Part shown: positions 36,437 to 45,101 of the stretch, in pieces | Layout: each line of letters begins with the position of its first letter | Numbering within the stretch: position 1 is the stretch's first letter | Assembly (NCBI RefSeq): GCF_000949255.1 | Contig: NZ_JXUW01000006.1 | Coordinates: 78,112 to 142,111 of the forward strand | Length of the DNA: 64,000 nucleotides | Reading direction: 5' to 3' | Source: Ferrimicrobium acidiphilum DSM 19497 | Lineage (GTDB): Bacteria; Actinomycetota; Acidimicrobiia; Acidimicrobiales; Acidimicrobiaceae | The notes under the pieces: model-generated | What the model was told of the DNA's origin: nothing | Seen by the model: only the letters and a program-made list of their open reading frames with translations | Databases searched by the model: none | Translations under genes and position numbers: made by a program

Positions 36437-36770
36437 GGCATGCACAGATGTTGTCTACGAACCGATTTCAAAACTGTTGTAGAAGCTAGTTTGGGTGCGG
36501 TTGATAATCGGTTGATTCCTCGGGTGTATTCGGTATCCCAATGTCATCAATCCAGGCAGTGGAGGATGTCTTGATCCGAGGCCAGGGGACGATGGATCGG
36601 GCCGGAACTCATGTGGTTTTGTTGTCGGTGCTACCCCAAACTGATGGTTCTGGTCATCTCTAGGCGGTGTAGGTATCTTGGCGTACCCCGTCAACGAAGA
36701 CAACACCAGTTATAACCTCTGTAATGCACTCATGACCGGTCTCCAGCCATAACTGCTTGAACCGATAGTT
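36437..36770 (-). pseudogene. Decayed IS256-family element (copy B), end region and transposase C-terminus
   Basis: 36437-36735 is a diverged direct copy of 31820-32115, in the same orientation. On the minus strand it ends with TGHECITEVITGVVFVDGVR and QDTYTA followed by TAG at 36661-36663, the C-terminal pattern of IS256-type transposases. Similarity stops near 36770, so only the 3' end of the element remains. The stretch 36771-37006 shows nothing I can identify. Confidence 0.7.
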
Positions 36771-37006
36771 TCGCCTGGCTAGCCAAGGATAACTATTGCT
36801 AGTCCACTGAGATAACGCCATAAGGTGATGTTTTCAGCCAATGAGCTGCTCCGACTGTTGATTCATTTTACACTTCACCGGATCCATTACGAGCGTGCGC
36901 AAGCGCTGTTTTAGTGCCATAATGGCTACCGCCACTAATACCTTGCATGGCCATGTCCTGTAAGTCATGGCTTTGCTAGCGCATCGTGTGACGCAGAACA
37001 ACCAAG

Positions 37007-37342
37007 CTAGCGCAACTCGTCGGGCCACCAATCGGGCAGAGCATCCGCAGGGATGAGTCGTCTCCCGTTGCCACCAGACCATCGGGGTGTCTCGTGCGGT
37101 TTGTGTAAAAGTGCACAGGTCCAAAACCACTCAACGCGAGCGGATAGTTGAGCTGCCATAGCCGGATCGGCAACCCATTCGCGGATAGTGTCTGTGCCAT
37201 AGGTCCCAAACAGCCAGCGCCAGTCGTCCACCGTACCGTCCTCCAACACGGTCTGAATGATGAGTGACTGATACGTCGCGGTGTCTAGCCGATCCGCGTG
37301 GTAACGATAAAACAGGCGTTGAATATCGTTCGGCAATCTCAT
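37007..37342 (-). CDS. DUF6922-like protein beside a nucleotidyltransferase toxin gene
   Basis: The 111-residue protein (RLPNDIQRLFYRYHADRLDT, LFGTYGTDTIREWVADP, RVEWFWTCALLH) fits the small DUF6922 family, found as partners of AbiEii-type nucleotidyltransferases. It starts at ATG 37342, four bases inside the end of the upstream toxin-like gene. Which of the two is antitoxin cannot be read from sequence, but pairing with the toxin suggests that role here. Its own frame is intact. Confidence 0.65.
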   Translation of the reverse strand: MRLPNDIQRLFYRYHADRLDTATYQSLIIQTVLEDGTVDDWRWLFGTYGTDTIREWVADPAMAAQLSARVEWFWTCALLHKPHETPRWSGGNGRRLIPADALPDWWPDELR

Positions 37343-38054
37343 GAGTGGGGGCCTTTGGGGGACTTGGGTTGGTGTCGCGCAAGTGTGTCAATCCATTCCT
37401 GAACTAGTCTTTGCAGGTCCTGCTCGACAATGGTGAACGATTGTGGTTCTATCATCAGGCTTACTGCTTCGTCTTTATCCTTGTCGGCAAGATCGTGCGT
37501 GTATGTGAGTTGTTGTAGAAATAAGCGTGGTGAAAATGCATTCCCATAGGTGTGTTGCGCACGATCTATTATCTCATCAATGCTCATGAGTCCTGCTTTC
37601 ATAATGGCATGTAAGTCGATGTAATCACGGGCTCGCGCATGCCTTCCTAGGGCGTAGGCTTTTTGCAAAGCAATGTCTTTGGGGTCTGCTACCGTGATGC
37701 CTCTCCAGGTACGAAAATCGAAGTCATGCGCGAATGGGTAAGCGAGCAAAGTAACTGAAACCCCGTCAAGTCTCCAATCGATTTGTTCCGGTGACTTATG
37801 TATCCATTCTACCCGTCTGAAGCGTTTCAATAAGTTGTCCAACTCCGGCGCTCCGGCAATACCTCTAGTGGGTGTAAGGTGAAGAAGTCAAAATCCTTTG
37901 AACGGCGATGACCTTTCTGTAAAGCTAACGCAGTCCCGTCAGATAGGTAGAACTTCTGCATAGGCAACCATGACGCTAGAGTGGAAGCGGTCTCTACTGC
38001 TCCGTCCATTAGTACAGATTCAATCATTGGACCACCCGCAAAACAGTGTACCAT
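37339..38054 (-). pseudogene. AbiEii/AbiGii-type nucleotidyltransferase toxin gene, frameshifted
   Basis: The N-terminal part (from 38054) has the nucleotidyltransferase motif FYLSDGTALALQKGHRRSKD followed by FDFFT, then loses frame near 37830. The rest continues in another frame (LDNLLKRFRRVEWIHKSPEQ, GITVADPKDIALQKAYALGR, ARDYIDLHAIMK), the standard AbiEii C-terminal pattern. One single-base change would restore a protein of about 235 residues. It is the second nucleotidyltransferase locus in 5 kb. Confidence 0.75.
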
Positions 38055-38148
38055 GTTGAATTCGCTGGACTTGAGCTGCTAGTGCTTGCCTATTCAATAC
38101 GGTAGCAACCGGGTTCGTCGTCCACCTCCTGGAAGGCCTCTTGTTGTT

Positions 38149-38237
38149 GAACCACGACTGAGTCGTGGTTCACGATCGCTGCATCCGAAACTGCGTTTCC
38201 TTGAATCTCCCCGTCTGCAAGGGCGGGGAGATTCAAG
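38149..38237. repeat. Two adjacent perfect hairpins
   Basis: GAACCACGAC (38149-38158) and GTCGTGGTTC (38162-38171) form a 10-bp stem; CTTGAATCTCCCCG (38200-38213) and CGGGGAGATTCAAG (38224-38237) form a 14-bp stem with a ten-base loop. The second resembles the subterminal hairpins of IS200/IS605 ends, but no TnpA or TnpB gene is nearby. A bidirectional terminator is the other reading. Confidence 0.6.
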
Positions 38238-38373
38238 AAGATCGCATGATTCTTACGTGCCCGCATCCTGACGGGGTGATCGAACATTATTACATCACAC
38301 CGCAGCACTTAGCCAGCCTAGCTGAGGACGGAACCATTATCTTTGCAGGCCTCACAAAGGACATGTCCACGCA

Positions 38374-38736
38374 TTGGTGCGTGAACTCTTCGGGGCAGGA
38401 GCCCCGTTTCGGGTATTAGTCGTTCTCGACGAGTACCTTCGTGATGAGTACAGCAATGTCGATGTTCCTCGCGTAAGCATTTGGCTTCGAGGGCGACTAC
38501 TGCCCACTCGTGAGCGCCACGATGACGAAGTTAGGCTCGAGGGCGGTGCCCACATCATTGCAGGTGGTTTTACCGGAGAAGGCGGTTCCGAGACGAACCA
38601 TTCGCCCGACTTCTATCGAGGAACCGTATTGGAAGTTGATGGAGTGAGTCTGTTCTCCGGCAATAGTTCTGTCTTGTCGATTTCGGGCGTTATGCTTGTC
38701 GACCAAGCTACCCTACCAGCCATCCAGAAGAGGTGA
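38374..38736 (+). CDS. Hypothetical protein, accessory region
   Basis: The 120-codon frame (VRELFGAGAPFRVLVVLDEY, VSIWLRGRLLPTRERHDD) has balanced protein-like composition, but the start is weak (TTG 38374, no ribosome-binding site). A frame just upstream (38246-38419, MILTCPHPDGVIEHYYITPQ) reads into it out of register, so the two may be one frameshifted gene. No family is recognised. Confidence 0.35.
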   Translation: MVRELFGAGAPFRVLVVLDEYLRDEYSNVDVPRVSIWLRGRLLPTRERHDDEVRLEGGAHIIAGGFTGEGGSETNHSPDFYRGTVLEVDGVSLFSGNSSVLSISGVMLVDQATLPAIQKR

Positions 38737-38876
38737 ACGAGCTAGATGTATAGTTCAAGGCACTGCACGATCTGATCTGTTATTGCATCTAGGCGAACCG
38801 AGATAACGTCTGATATGGCATCTGCTTTACCGCGAGTACATGCCACTACGATGAGCCTGTACAGAAGGATCGATGT

Positions 38877-38978
38877 ATGTTTCGTTTGCTTATGTTAATA
38901 ATTGTCGTGGCGATAGTTGCCTTTCTTGTCATCTACTCTTGGCCGTCCGTATCTCAGTTCCTTATGTCCAAGCGCTAG
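38877..38978 (+). CDS. 33-residue single-pass membrane microprotein
   Basis: ATG 38877 is preceded by AAGGA with eight-base spacing. The peptide is MFRLLMLIIVVAIVAFLVIY followed by SWPSVSQFLMSKR: one hydrophobic helix spanning residues 4-20 and a short polar tail ending in Lys-Arg. It is too short for default gene callers. The strong ribosome-binding site and clean membrane segment support a real small protein; function unknown. Confidence 0.5.
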   Translation: MFRLLMLIIVVAIVAFLVIYSWPSVSQFLMSKR

Positions 38979-39036
38979 TGGGTCTCAGTATCATGTTGCA
39001 GTTGGCATGCTCACTTACACGCAGGTAACAATCGCC

Positions 39037-39852
39037 TCACTGGTTGCGCGGGCGCTTGGCACTGATGAGAATGACCTGTGTGGTCACCTTGAACTCACTG
39101 TCGCGCGTGATGAGTGTGCTAATTCGTTCAGCTAGGGCTGGCAAGAGTTCGTACCCTTGTTCGTTGGTGGTGAGCGCTGCGGTTGTGGAGGCCGCATAGT
39201 TCACCAGCACTTCCGGATCGCTGATGTGGAGTGAGCTGGTGAGGAGATCGAACTCGACATCGTCAAAGCTCCGTCTGAGCATTGCCAGCAGATGATCAAT
39301 CGGTAGTTCGAGGTTCATGAGCCTCGAATCGGAGTCGGCGAGATCGATGCCAGCGTCTTCAAGGAGTTCATCCCAGATCTGCCGAACTTCGATCAAGTGT
39401 TGTTCGGTGTTCGAGGTGGCTACCAGAGTCCCGGCGGGGCCAAGAACTCGCGCAAACTCTGTTATGGCGCCTTCAGGGTTCGGTACGTGATACAGCATGT
39501 GAGCTGCTAGAACTCGATCGAAGGATCCGTTAGAGACTGGGAGCCTCTCCGCATCAGCTTGCAGACGCGCCCATAGCCCTTGTAAGTTGGTGAGCATTCC
39601 GCCAGATAGGTCCATGGCAGCGACATTCGCGCCTTCGGTTGCCAGCGCGCGAGCATAGCGCCCATTTCCACATCCCACATCGAGTACAGTCAAGCCTGCA
39701 ACAGAACCCATGGCGTTCAGAACTTCTTGTTCGAGGTTGATTTTCGGCTGTTGGTAGGAGTAGATCCCAATCCGAGTCTCAAGACGGTCGGCGTTGGCAT
39801 AGGCCTGGTGCATCAGGTAAGTGTGGTCGACCCTACGATGGTGCGTGGTCAT
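39037..39852 (-). CDS. SAM-dependent methyltransferase
   Basis: The protein (271 residues from ATG 39852) has a class I methyltransferase core: motif I TVLDVGCGNGRYARAL, the acidic residue in VAAMDLSGGML, QADAERLPVSNGSFDRVLAA and YHVPNPEGAITEFARVLGP (Methyltransf_11). GGAGG lies six bases before the ATG; the frame continues upstream but inside the neighbouring dehydrogenase gene. It overlaps the end of that gene by 20 bases and is presumably co-transcribed. Substrate unknown. Confidence 0.88.
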   Translation of the reverse strand: MTTHHRRVDHTYLMHQAYANADRLETRIGIYSYQQPKINLEQEVLNAMGSVAGLTVLDVGCGNGRYARALATEGANVAAMDLSGGMLTNLQGLWARLQADAERLPVSNGSFDRVLAAHMLYHVPNPEGAITEFARVLGPAGTLVATSNTEQHLIEVRQIWDELLEDAGIDLADSDSRLMNLELPIDHLLAMLRRSFDDVEFDLLTSSLHISDPEVLVNYAASTTAALTTNEQGYELLPALAERISTLITRDSEFKVTTQVILISAKRPRNQ

Positions 39853-40753
39853 TGGCGTCCTCCAGGGCTCCAGCATCGTTGATCTTGCGAACTTGCTGGT
39901 GTGGATAATGATAGAATCCCTCGCCAGATTCGATGCCGAGTTTCCCTTGGTCGAGGAGGTTGGTCTTGAGGTAATTAGCGAACTCCTGTTGGGTGGAGTC
40001 GCCGGCTGTCGAGACAGCATAGGCGGTACGGATACCGATGACGTCAAAGACTTGGAACGGCCCTGTCGGCGCTCCGGTGGCCTTGCGCCATGTTAGATCG
40101 ATCATCTCAGGGTCGGCGATTCCTTGCATGAACAGACTGCTCGCGGCCTGAAGCCAAGGGACGAGGAGGGAGTTCAAAAGATACCCGGGTTGCTCTTTCT
40201 TGAGCTCGATAGGCACCATGCCAATCTCTTGAGCGAAGGTGACGATCTTTCTATATAGATCGGGATCTGTCTCCGTTGTGGCCATGACCTCAGCCGTGTT
40301 GTGAACCCAGATATGGTTGGCGAAGTGGAGTGCGAGAAATTTGTCTGGTCGTCCGGTTGACTCAGCAAGATCACTCGGAAGGAGCGTTGATGTGTTGGTG
40401 ACGATGGCGGCGGTGGATGATAACAGTGGCGCAAGTTTGTGATAGAAGTCTCGCTTGAGCTCAAGATTCTCTGGAACTGCCTCGATCACAAGGTCGGCAT
40501 CTCTAGCTGCGGTCGCGAGATCACTAGTGAGTTCGATTCGCTCTAGCGCGTGCTCTGCACGCTTGCGATCAGCCGGGTCTGATCTTCGGGAGTATCGATC
40601 TCGTAGCTGCGCTAGCCTGTGGAGCCCGGCCTCAAGGGCATTGGCGTCAACATCATAACCGCTGACCTCAAACCCCGAATAGGCGACTTGGAAGGCTATT
40701 TGTGAGCCCAAGACACCGAGTCCAGCGACCATGACATGAGCGAAAGTTTGCAT
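39833..40753 (-). CDS. 3-hydroxyacyl-CoA dehydrogenase
   Basis: The 306-residue protein has the NAD motif GLGVLGSQIAF near the N-terminus, ADLVIEAVPENLELKRDFYH with the conserved Glu, TNTSTLLPSDLAE, the catalytic His in LALHFANH, and the C-terminal helical domain (PTGPFQVFDVIG, GEGFYHYP). It oxidises a 3-hydroxyacyl-CoA such as 3-hydroxybutyryl-CoA with NAD. No thiolase or enoyl-CoA hydratase is nearby, so its pathway context is unclear. It heads a two-gene unit with the methyltransferase. Confidence 0.9.
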   Translation of the reverse strand: MQTFAHVMVAGLGVLGSQIAFQVAYSGFEVSGYDVDANALEAGLHRLAQLRDRYSRRSDPADRKRAEHALERIELTSDLATAARDADLVIEAVPENLELKRDFYHKLAPLLSSTAAIVTNTSTLLPSDLAESTGRPDKFLALHFANHIWVHNTAEVMATTETDPDLYRKIVTFAQEIGMVPIELKKEQPGYLLNSLLVPWLQAASSLFMQGIADPEMIDLTWRKATGAPTGPFQVFDVIGIRTAYAVSTAGDSTQQEFANYLKTNLLDQGKLGIESGEGFYHYPHQQVRKINDAGALEDANDHAPS

Positions 40754-40788
40754 GCGCCAAGCGTACTACTTTTGCGGCTGTACTACTT

Positions 40789-42180
40789 TTACAACTTGGC
40801 ACTCGAACTCAGCAAGCCAGCAGTTGAGCACGGGCCAGTCTGTGGTGCGCTAGATAGTTGCGTGATCTGGAAGCTGTTGTTGGCGAGCGTGCCTGGCTGA
40901 TCAGGAAGAAGCTGGCAAAGGTAGCTCTGCACCTCGCTCGAGATTGACCCACTCGTAGCGGTGTTGACTCCTAGATTCGTAAACTCGATTGGAGAGCTGA
41001 GTGTTGGCACCTCAAGGATCGCCTGATTGGTCGTCGATGGTGCTTCGGCGATCCATTCAGCTGACGCAGCGGGCCCGTTATATGGCTGCTCGGTGCTGAA
41101 GGCGTTACCGGTGGTGTCATTGATAATTTGGATCTCCCAGACGTTCGTACTCTTGGTGCGAAAGATATTGACCGTGATCTGATCACCAGGGGCGATAGCG
41201 AGCGAACTGACGTTTGTCTGTACGTTCGGCAAGATCTCCCACCACGGGTAGATCTGCTCAGTAGCACCATTTGCTTGAGGCGTCAGCTCGACCCCTGCCT
41301 GAATCAAAGAGCTATTGGTTGCTCCGTCGATCCCGACCCACTCTGAGAGTGAGCAGCCAGGAGATCCCTGGGCGCCTTCGCAATATGCTGGTTGGTTTGC
41401 GGGTAGAGACGGAACGGTGAACGTGCCGGTGATCGCCTTGAAGCTTCCTGGCGAAACGTAGTAGCCGGCCCAGTTCGAGGAGGCCATAGAAGTTGGGTTG
41501 GTCGTCTGTCCCTGGAGTGGTTTGGTGATCGACAACGGAATGGATTGAGTTGTGGTTGTCTTCTCCGTATCGGTGGCGGTAATTGTAAGAGTGCTAAGCC
41601 CAGCGGTGGTGGGTGTGCCTTCGAGTGTGCCGTCTGGAGTGAGTGTCAGTCCTGGAGGAAGACCAGTGGCGGTCAGGGTTGTAGGTCCAGCACCGCTGGT
41701 AAAGTTGATCGATGCCTTGTAGCTTTGATCGACCACCGCACCTGGCAGTGCTGTGGTGGTGATCTGTGGTGTCGAAGAGGGGGCGACAGCAATTGCCACG
41801 ATAGGGGCGGATATCGTCTTGTTGCCAAGACTGCCATAGAAACTCGCGTTCCCAAAGTCAAACACGCCACCATCAGCTGCAACCAGCCAATACCCGCCAC
41901 CGTTTGGCACCGCCGCCATCCCCACGATCGGGGCATTAAGTGGGTGCGAACCTCCGAGCCCGGTGAGTCCGTAACTATAGGTAGAGCCAAACGACTGGGT
42001 ACCAAATGCGTAGGTCGATCCATCGCTTCCTGCCAGGTAGTATCCAGCGTTTGGCTGCTGGCTGCTCGATGCCAGTTTGGCTGAACGAAGCATTGCAGGC
42101 GCGTTGGATCCTGCATGATCCAGTAGCGAGAGCGTGGCTATGAAAACAAGAGCAATGGCCACAAGGGTCCGACGCATCAT
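40789..42180 (-). CDS. Secreted G1-family (eqolisin) acid peptidase with N-terminal repeat and Ig-like domains
   Basis: The 463-residue protein has a signal peptide (residues 1-25), a YYLAGSDGSTYAFGT / GYWLVAADGGVFDFGN repeat region (about 45-135), a putative Ig-like domain (ITTTALPGAVVDQSYKASIN and on), and a G1 catalytic domain starting SNWAGYYVSPGSFKAITGTF. The catalytic pair of eqolisins is Gln and Glu: SLIQAGVEL supplies the Gln near 293 and SAEWIAEAP the Glu near 375. Eqolisins are acid-active, pepstatin-insensitive proteases, fitting an acidophile's exoenzyme. Cys pairs in the domain (YCEGAQGSPGCS) may form a disulfide. It is followed by the dehydrogenase gene, 35 bases on. Confidence 0.9.
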   Translation of the reverse strand: MMRRTLVAIALVFIATLSLLDHAGSNAPAMLRSAKLASSSQQPNAGYYLAGSDGSTYAFGTQSFGSTYSYGLTGLGGSHPLNAPIVGMAAVPNGGGYWLVAADGGVFDFGNASFYGSLGNKTISAPIVAIAVAPSSTPQITTTALPGAVVDQSYKASINFTSGAGPTTLTATGLPPGLTLTPDGTLEGTPTTAGLSTLTITATDTEKTTTTQSIPLSITKPLQGQTTNPTSMASSNWAGYYVSPGSFKAITGTFTVPSLPANQPAYCEGAQGSPGCSLSEWVGIDGATNSSLIQAGVELTPQANGATEQIYPWWEILPNVQTNVSSLAIAPGDQITVNIFRTKSTNVWEIQIINDTTGNAFSTEQPYNGPAASAEWIAEAPSTTNQAILEVPTLSSPIEFTNLGVNTATSGSISSEVQSYLCQLLPDQPGTLANNSFQITQLSSAPQTGPCSTAGLLSSSAKL

Positions 42181-42414
42181 CTAGTTTTTCCCTGTCTGAC
42201 CTTGGCTACCTGAGCCACCTCTGTAAGCAGTAGGAATTCTAGCCTTCATTATCTCCTCAATCAGCGATTGCCGAAGCCAGTCTTTGCTCAGAGTTGCTGT
42301 CAGGGTGCCGACCTAATTCCAGTACAGCGCAGCTCTCGGCGTTAGCTAGACTCTTCGAGCACACTGGGGTTGTCTTGGACGGGTTGGTATCGGACTGACG
42401 AACAGAGGAGTGCT

Positions 42415-42969
42415 GTGCCCATACTGCGGGAGCTGATTGATTTAATCGAGGGTTCCGAACCACCTCCACCTTTGTCGACCCGGATTATCGCTATCGACGG
42501 TCTCGGCGGGGCCGGCAAGACGACGCTTGCCGGCTTGGTTTCTGGCGCCCTCTCCGACTGTGCTGTGATCCACACTGATGACTTCGCCTCTTGGGAGAAC
42601 AACCTCGATTGGTGGCCACGTCTTCGTGAACAGGTGTTGGGGCCACTGATGGCGAATGAGGTTGCCCGTTATCAGCGTTATGACTGGTTGAGGCGAGAGC
42701 TAGCGGAATGGATTGAGGTGAAGCCTGCGGACTATGTGGTCCTTGAGGGGGTAGCGTCCTCGCGTGCTCAATTTCAGGAAGCGCTCGCGGTGAGCATCTG
42801 GGTTGAGACCCCTCGTGATGAACGATTGAGACGAGGACTAGCGCGAGATGGCGAGGCGATGCGTGACTACTGGTTTCAGTGGATGCGTGATGAGGATCGT
42901 TATTTCGAGGCCGAGCGTCCAGATCTTCGTGCAGACATGATTGTCGACGGTCTGCTCACCTGGTCGTGA
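42415..42969 (+). CDS. P-loop nucleoside/uridine kinase-like protein
   Basis: The protein (184 residues from GTG 42415, with AGAGGAG five bases upstream) shows Walker A GLGGAGKTT, a following acidic stretch (VIHTDDFASWENN) and the LID-type Arg-rich region WVETPRDERLRRGLARDG. The pattern is that of uridine/phosphoribulokinase-like P-loop kinases; the acceptor is unknown. A longer frame begins at TTG 42370. It is divergent from the acid protease. Confidence 0.82.
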   Translation: MPILRELIDLIEGSEPPPPLSTRIIAIDGLGGAGKTTLAGLVSGALSDCAVIHTDDFASWENNLDWWPRLREQVLGPLMANEVARYQRYDWLRRELAEWIEVKPADYVVLEGVASSRAQFQEALAVSIWVETPRDERLRRGLARDGEAMRDYWFQWMRDEDRYFEAERPDLRADMIVDGLLTWS

Positions 42970-43012
42970 CGACCAGGAATGCTGCGCGTCTGGTTGACAA
43001 CCAACGCGAAGA

Positions 43013-43426
43013 TCAAGAGAGGGATCGGCTCAGCGTATAGTGCTTGCCCTCGAAGACGTAGCTGAGCGTAACGTGTTGAAACACTCTTGATTTGCCGTCA
43101 ACAGTTAAAGGATCCGAGAGGGTGACCTTCGTGTGCGGATAAAAGTCCATGGAGGCGACCTTGCAGACCGGCGTACAGGGTGCGACGCCCAATCGGGCAG
43201 TCCCTGTCGCACTGTCGGCACCCCAATGAGTCCAGATGGCGTCGGACAGCAGGAGCGATGATGTAGAGCAGTCGAGAATTAAGAATGAAGGCTCGCTTAG
43301 CTTCTCCTTGGAACATGAGAGAACCCAGCCGTGGTTTGGGGGGAGCTTGTGGCTCGCGACGCTGGCAGAGCCACAAGCACTCAACAACAGCGTGGCTAGC
43401 ACCACAAGGAGAGTTTTTCTCATCAC
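43013..43426 (-). CDS. Small secreted lipoprotein
   Basis: The 137-residue protein has a lipoprotein signal: basic MMRK, hydrophobic LLVVLATLLL and lipobox LSAC with Cys18. The mature part has four more Cys residues (SCSKEKL, DCSTSS, CTPVC), possibly two disulfides. No family is recognised; it would sit on the outer face of the cytoplasmic membrane. It converges with the kinase gene. Confidence 0.7.
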   Translation of the reverse strand: MMRKTLLVVLATLLLSACGSASVASHKLPPNHGWVLSCSKEKLSEPSFLILDCSTSSLLLSDAIWTHWGADSATGTARLGVAPCTPVCKVASMDFYPHTKVTLSDPLTVDGKSRVFQHVTLSYVFEGKHYTLSRSLS

Positions 43427-43840
43427 CTGGTTAGCCTAACTTGGGTGACCAGGTTTGTCGAAGCCGGCTTCACAGGTTTAAGGGTCTTGCTTTGTCGAAG
43501 CGGTTCAGGTACTAACGGCACCTCGTGATTGCGCGAATTGTCACCAGTGGCCTGCCTCGGGGAGATGACGAGCGTTGCGTGGTTATCTCTTATCCGAATC
43601 CCATGATCTACACAGCGATTTACCGTACCGTTATCTCTTGTAGGACTTACGCAAAGAGAGGTTGGCTTTCCCAGAGGTTGGCTTCGGCCCATGATTTTTG
43701 AATCAACTAGTACATCGATGCCCTGTGTCAAGTGGTATTTGTGGTACGATATCGTGTTGAGTTTCATGGATTGATCAGTTAGCCTGAGCATGCACAATTT
43801 GCAGTTGACGGTGACCACCCCGGAGTGGAAAAGAGGAAAT
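43427..43840. other. Divergent intergenic region before sulfoquinovose synthase
   Basis: It probably holds promoters for the lipoprotein and for sqd1; TTGTGGTACGATAT at 43738-43751 includes a possible -10 element. No gene is visible. Confidence 0.35.
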
Positions 43841-45019
43841 ATGAAGATAGTTGTTTTCGGTGGCGATGGCTTTTGCGGTTGGCCCACCGCTTTGCACCTC
43901 TCCTCTCAAGGCCACGATGTAGTGGTTGTTGACAACTTCTCACGCCGAAAAATTGACATAGAGATGGAGACCGAGTCTCTCACTCCGATCTCTCCGCTCA
44001 GCGTCCGAATTGCAGCTTGGCATGAGGTCTCCGGTGCGACGATTCGCACCCAGTTCATGGATTTGGCTACCGAATTTGATCGCCTTCGCGCTTTTCTCGC
44101 CGAAGAGCGACCTGATGCAGTCGTACACTTTGCGGAGCAGCGCTCTGCACCCTACTCGATGCGAACGATCGATACCAAGCGTTATACCGTCGACAACAAT
44201 ATTCGCGCGACTCACAATCTCTTGGCCGCGATATCCGATACCGACTTGCCGGTACATCTTGTCCACCTTGGCACTATGGGTGTCTATGGATATGGCTGGT
44301 CAGATGATTCCTTGATACCAGAGGGCTACCTTGAGGTGATGCTCGAGACACCATCGGGGGTGGTCAAACGTGATATTTTGCACCCCACCAGCCCGGGCTC
44401 GGTCTATCACATGACCAAGACGCTTGATCAATTAATGTTTGCCTTCTATGCGAAGAACGATCGCATTCGTGTGACCGATCTCCATCAGGGTATCGTCTGG
44501 GGAACGCAAACTCCGCAGACGGCTATTGATGAGCGACTTATCAACCGCTTCGACTACGACGGTGATTACGGGACTGTGTTGAATCGTTTCCTGATGCAGG
44601 CCGCTATCGGTCATCCGTTGACGGTTCATGGTACCGGTGGTCAGACGCGGGCCTTTATCCACATAACCGACACCGTACGCTGCATCGAACTCGCTATTGG
44701 CAATCCTCCGGAGGCGGGCGAGCGTCCCCGGATCCTGAACCAAGTTACAGAGACCCATCGCGTCAGAGACCTTGCTGCTCTTGTATCTGAGCACACTGGT
44801 GTCGGAATCCAGCACCTTGATAATCCAAGGCTCGAGGCTGATGAGAATACTCTTAGAGTCGATAACCACACGTTCCTTGAACTCGGTCTCAACCCGACGA
44901 CACTTTCTGATGGTTTGATGGCTGAGGTGCGAGAGGTTGCTGGCAAGTACGCCTTCCGCGTTGATGACTCCAAAATTCTCGCTCGTTCTCTCTGGCGTAA
45001 GGATATGAAGTCACGGTGA
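43841..45019 (+). CDS. sqdB: UDP-sulfoquinovose synthase
   Basis: The protein (392 residues from ATG 43841, after AGAGG) is an extended SDR epimerase with GGDGFCGWPTAL at the NAD site, FAEQRSAPYSM, LGTMGVYG with the catalytic Thr and YHMTKTLDQ with the Tyr-x-x-x-Lys pair, the exact signature set of SQD1/SqdB. It makes UDP-sulfoquinovose from UDP-glucose and sulfite for sulfolipid or sulfoglycan synthesis. The glycosyltransferase that would use the product is not adjacent, so the end use (SQDG or a surface glycan) is not shown. Confidence 0.92.
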   Translation: MKIVVFGGDGFCGWPTALHLSSQGHDVVVVDNFSRRKIDIEMETESLTPISPLSVRIAAWHEVSGATIRTQFMDLATEFDRLRAFLAEERPDAVVHFAEQRSAPYSMRTIDTKRYTVDNNIRATHNLLAAISDTDLPVHLVHLGTMGVYGYGWSDDSLIPEGYLEVMLETPSGVVKRDILHPTSPGSVYHMTKTLDQLMFAFYAKNDRIRVTDLHQGIVWGTQTPQTAIDERLINRFDYDGDYGTVLNRFLMQAAIGHPLTVHGTGGQTRAFIHITDTVRCIELAIGNPPEAGERPRILNQVTETHRVRDLAALVSEHTGVGIQHLDNPRLEADENTLRVDNHTFLELGLNPTTLSDGLMAEVREVAGKYAFRVDDSKILARSLWRKDMKSR

Positions 45020-45101
45020 TTTCACATATCGGGTCCGCCAATCCACCCGATTTGATGACTCTCGTCTCTGACGCAATCTGATAGCTGAACGCCTTCGCTG
45101 A

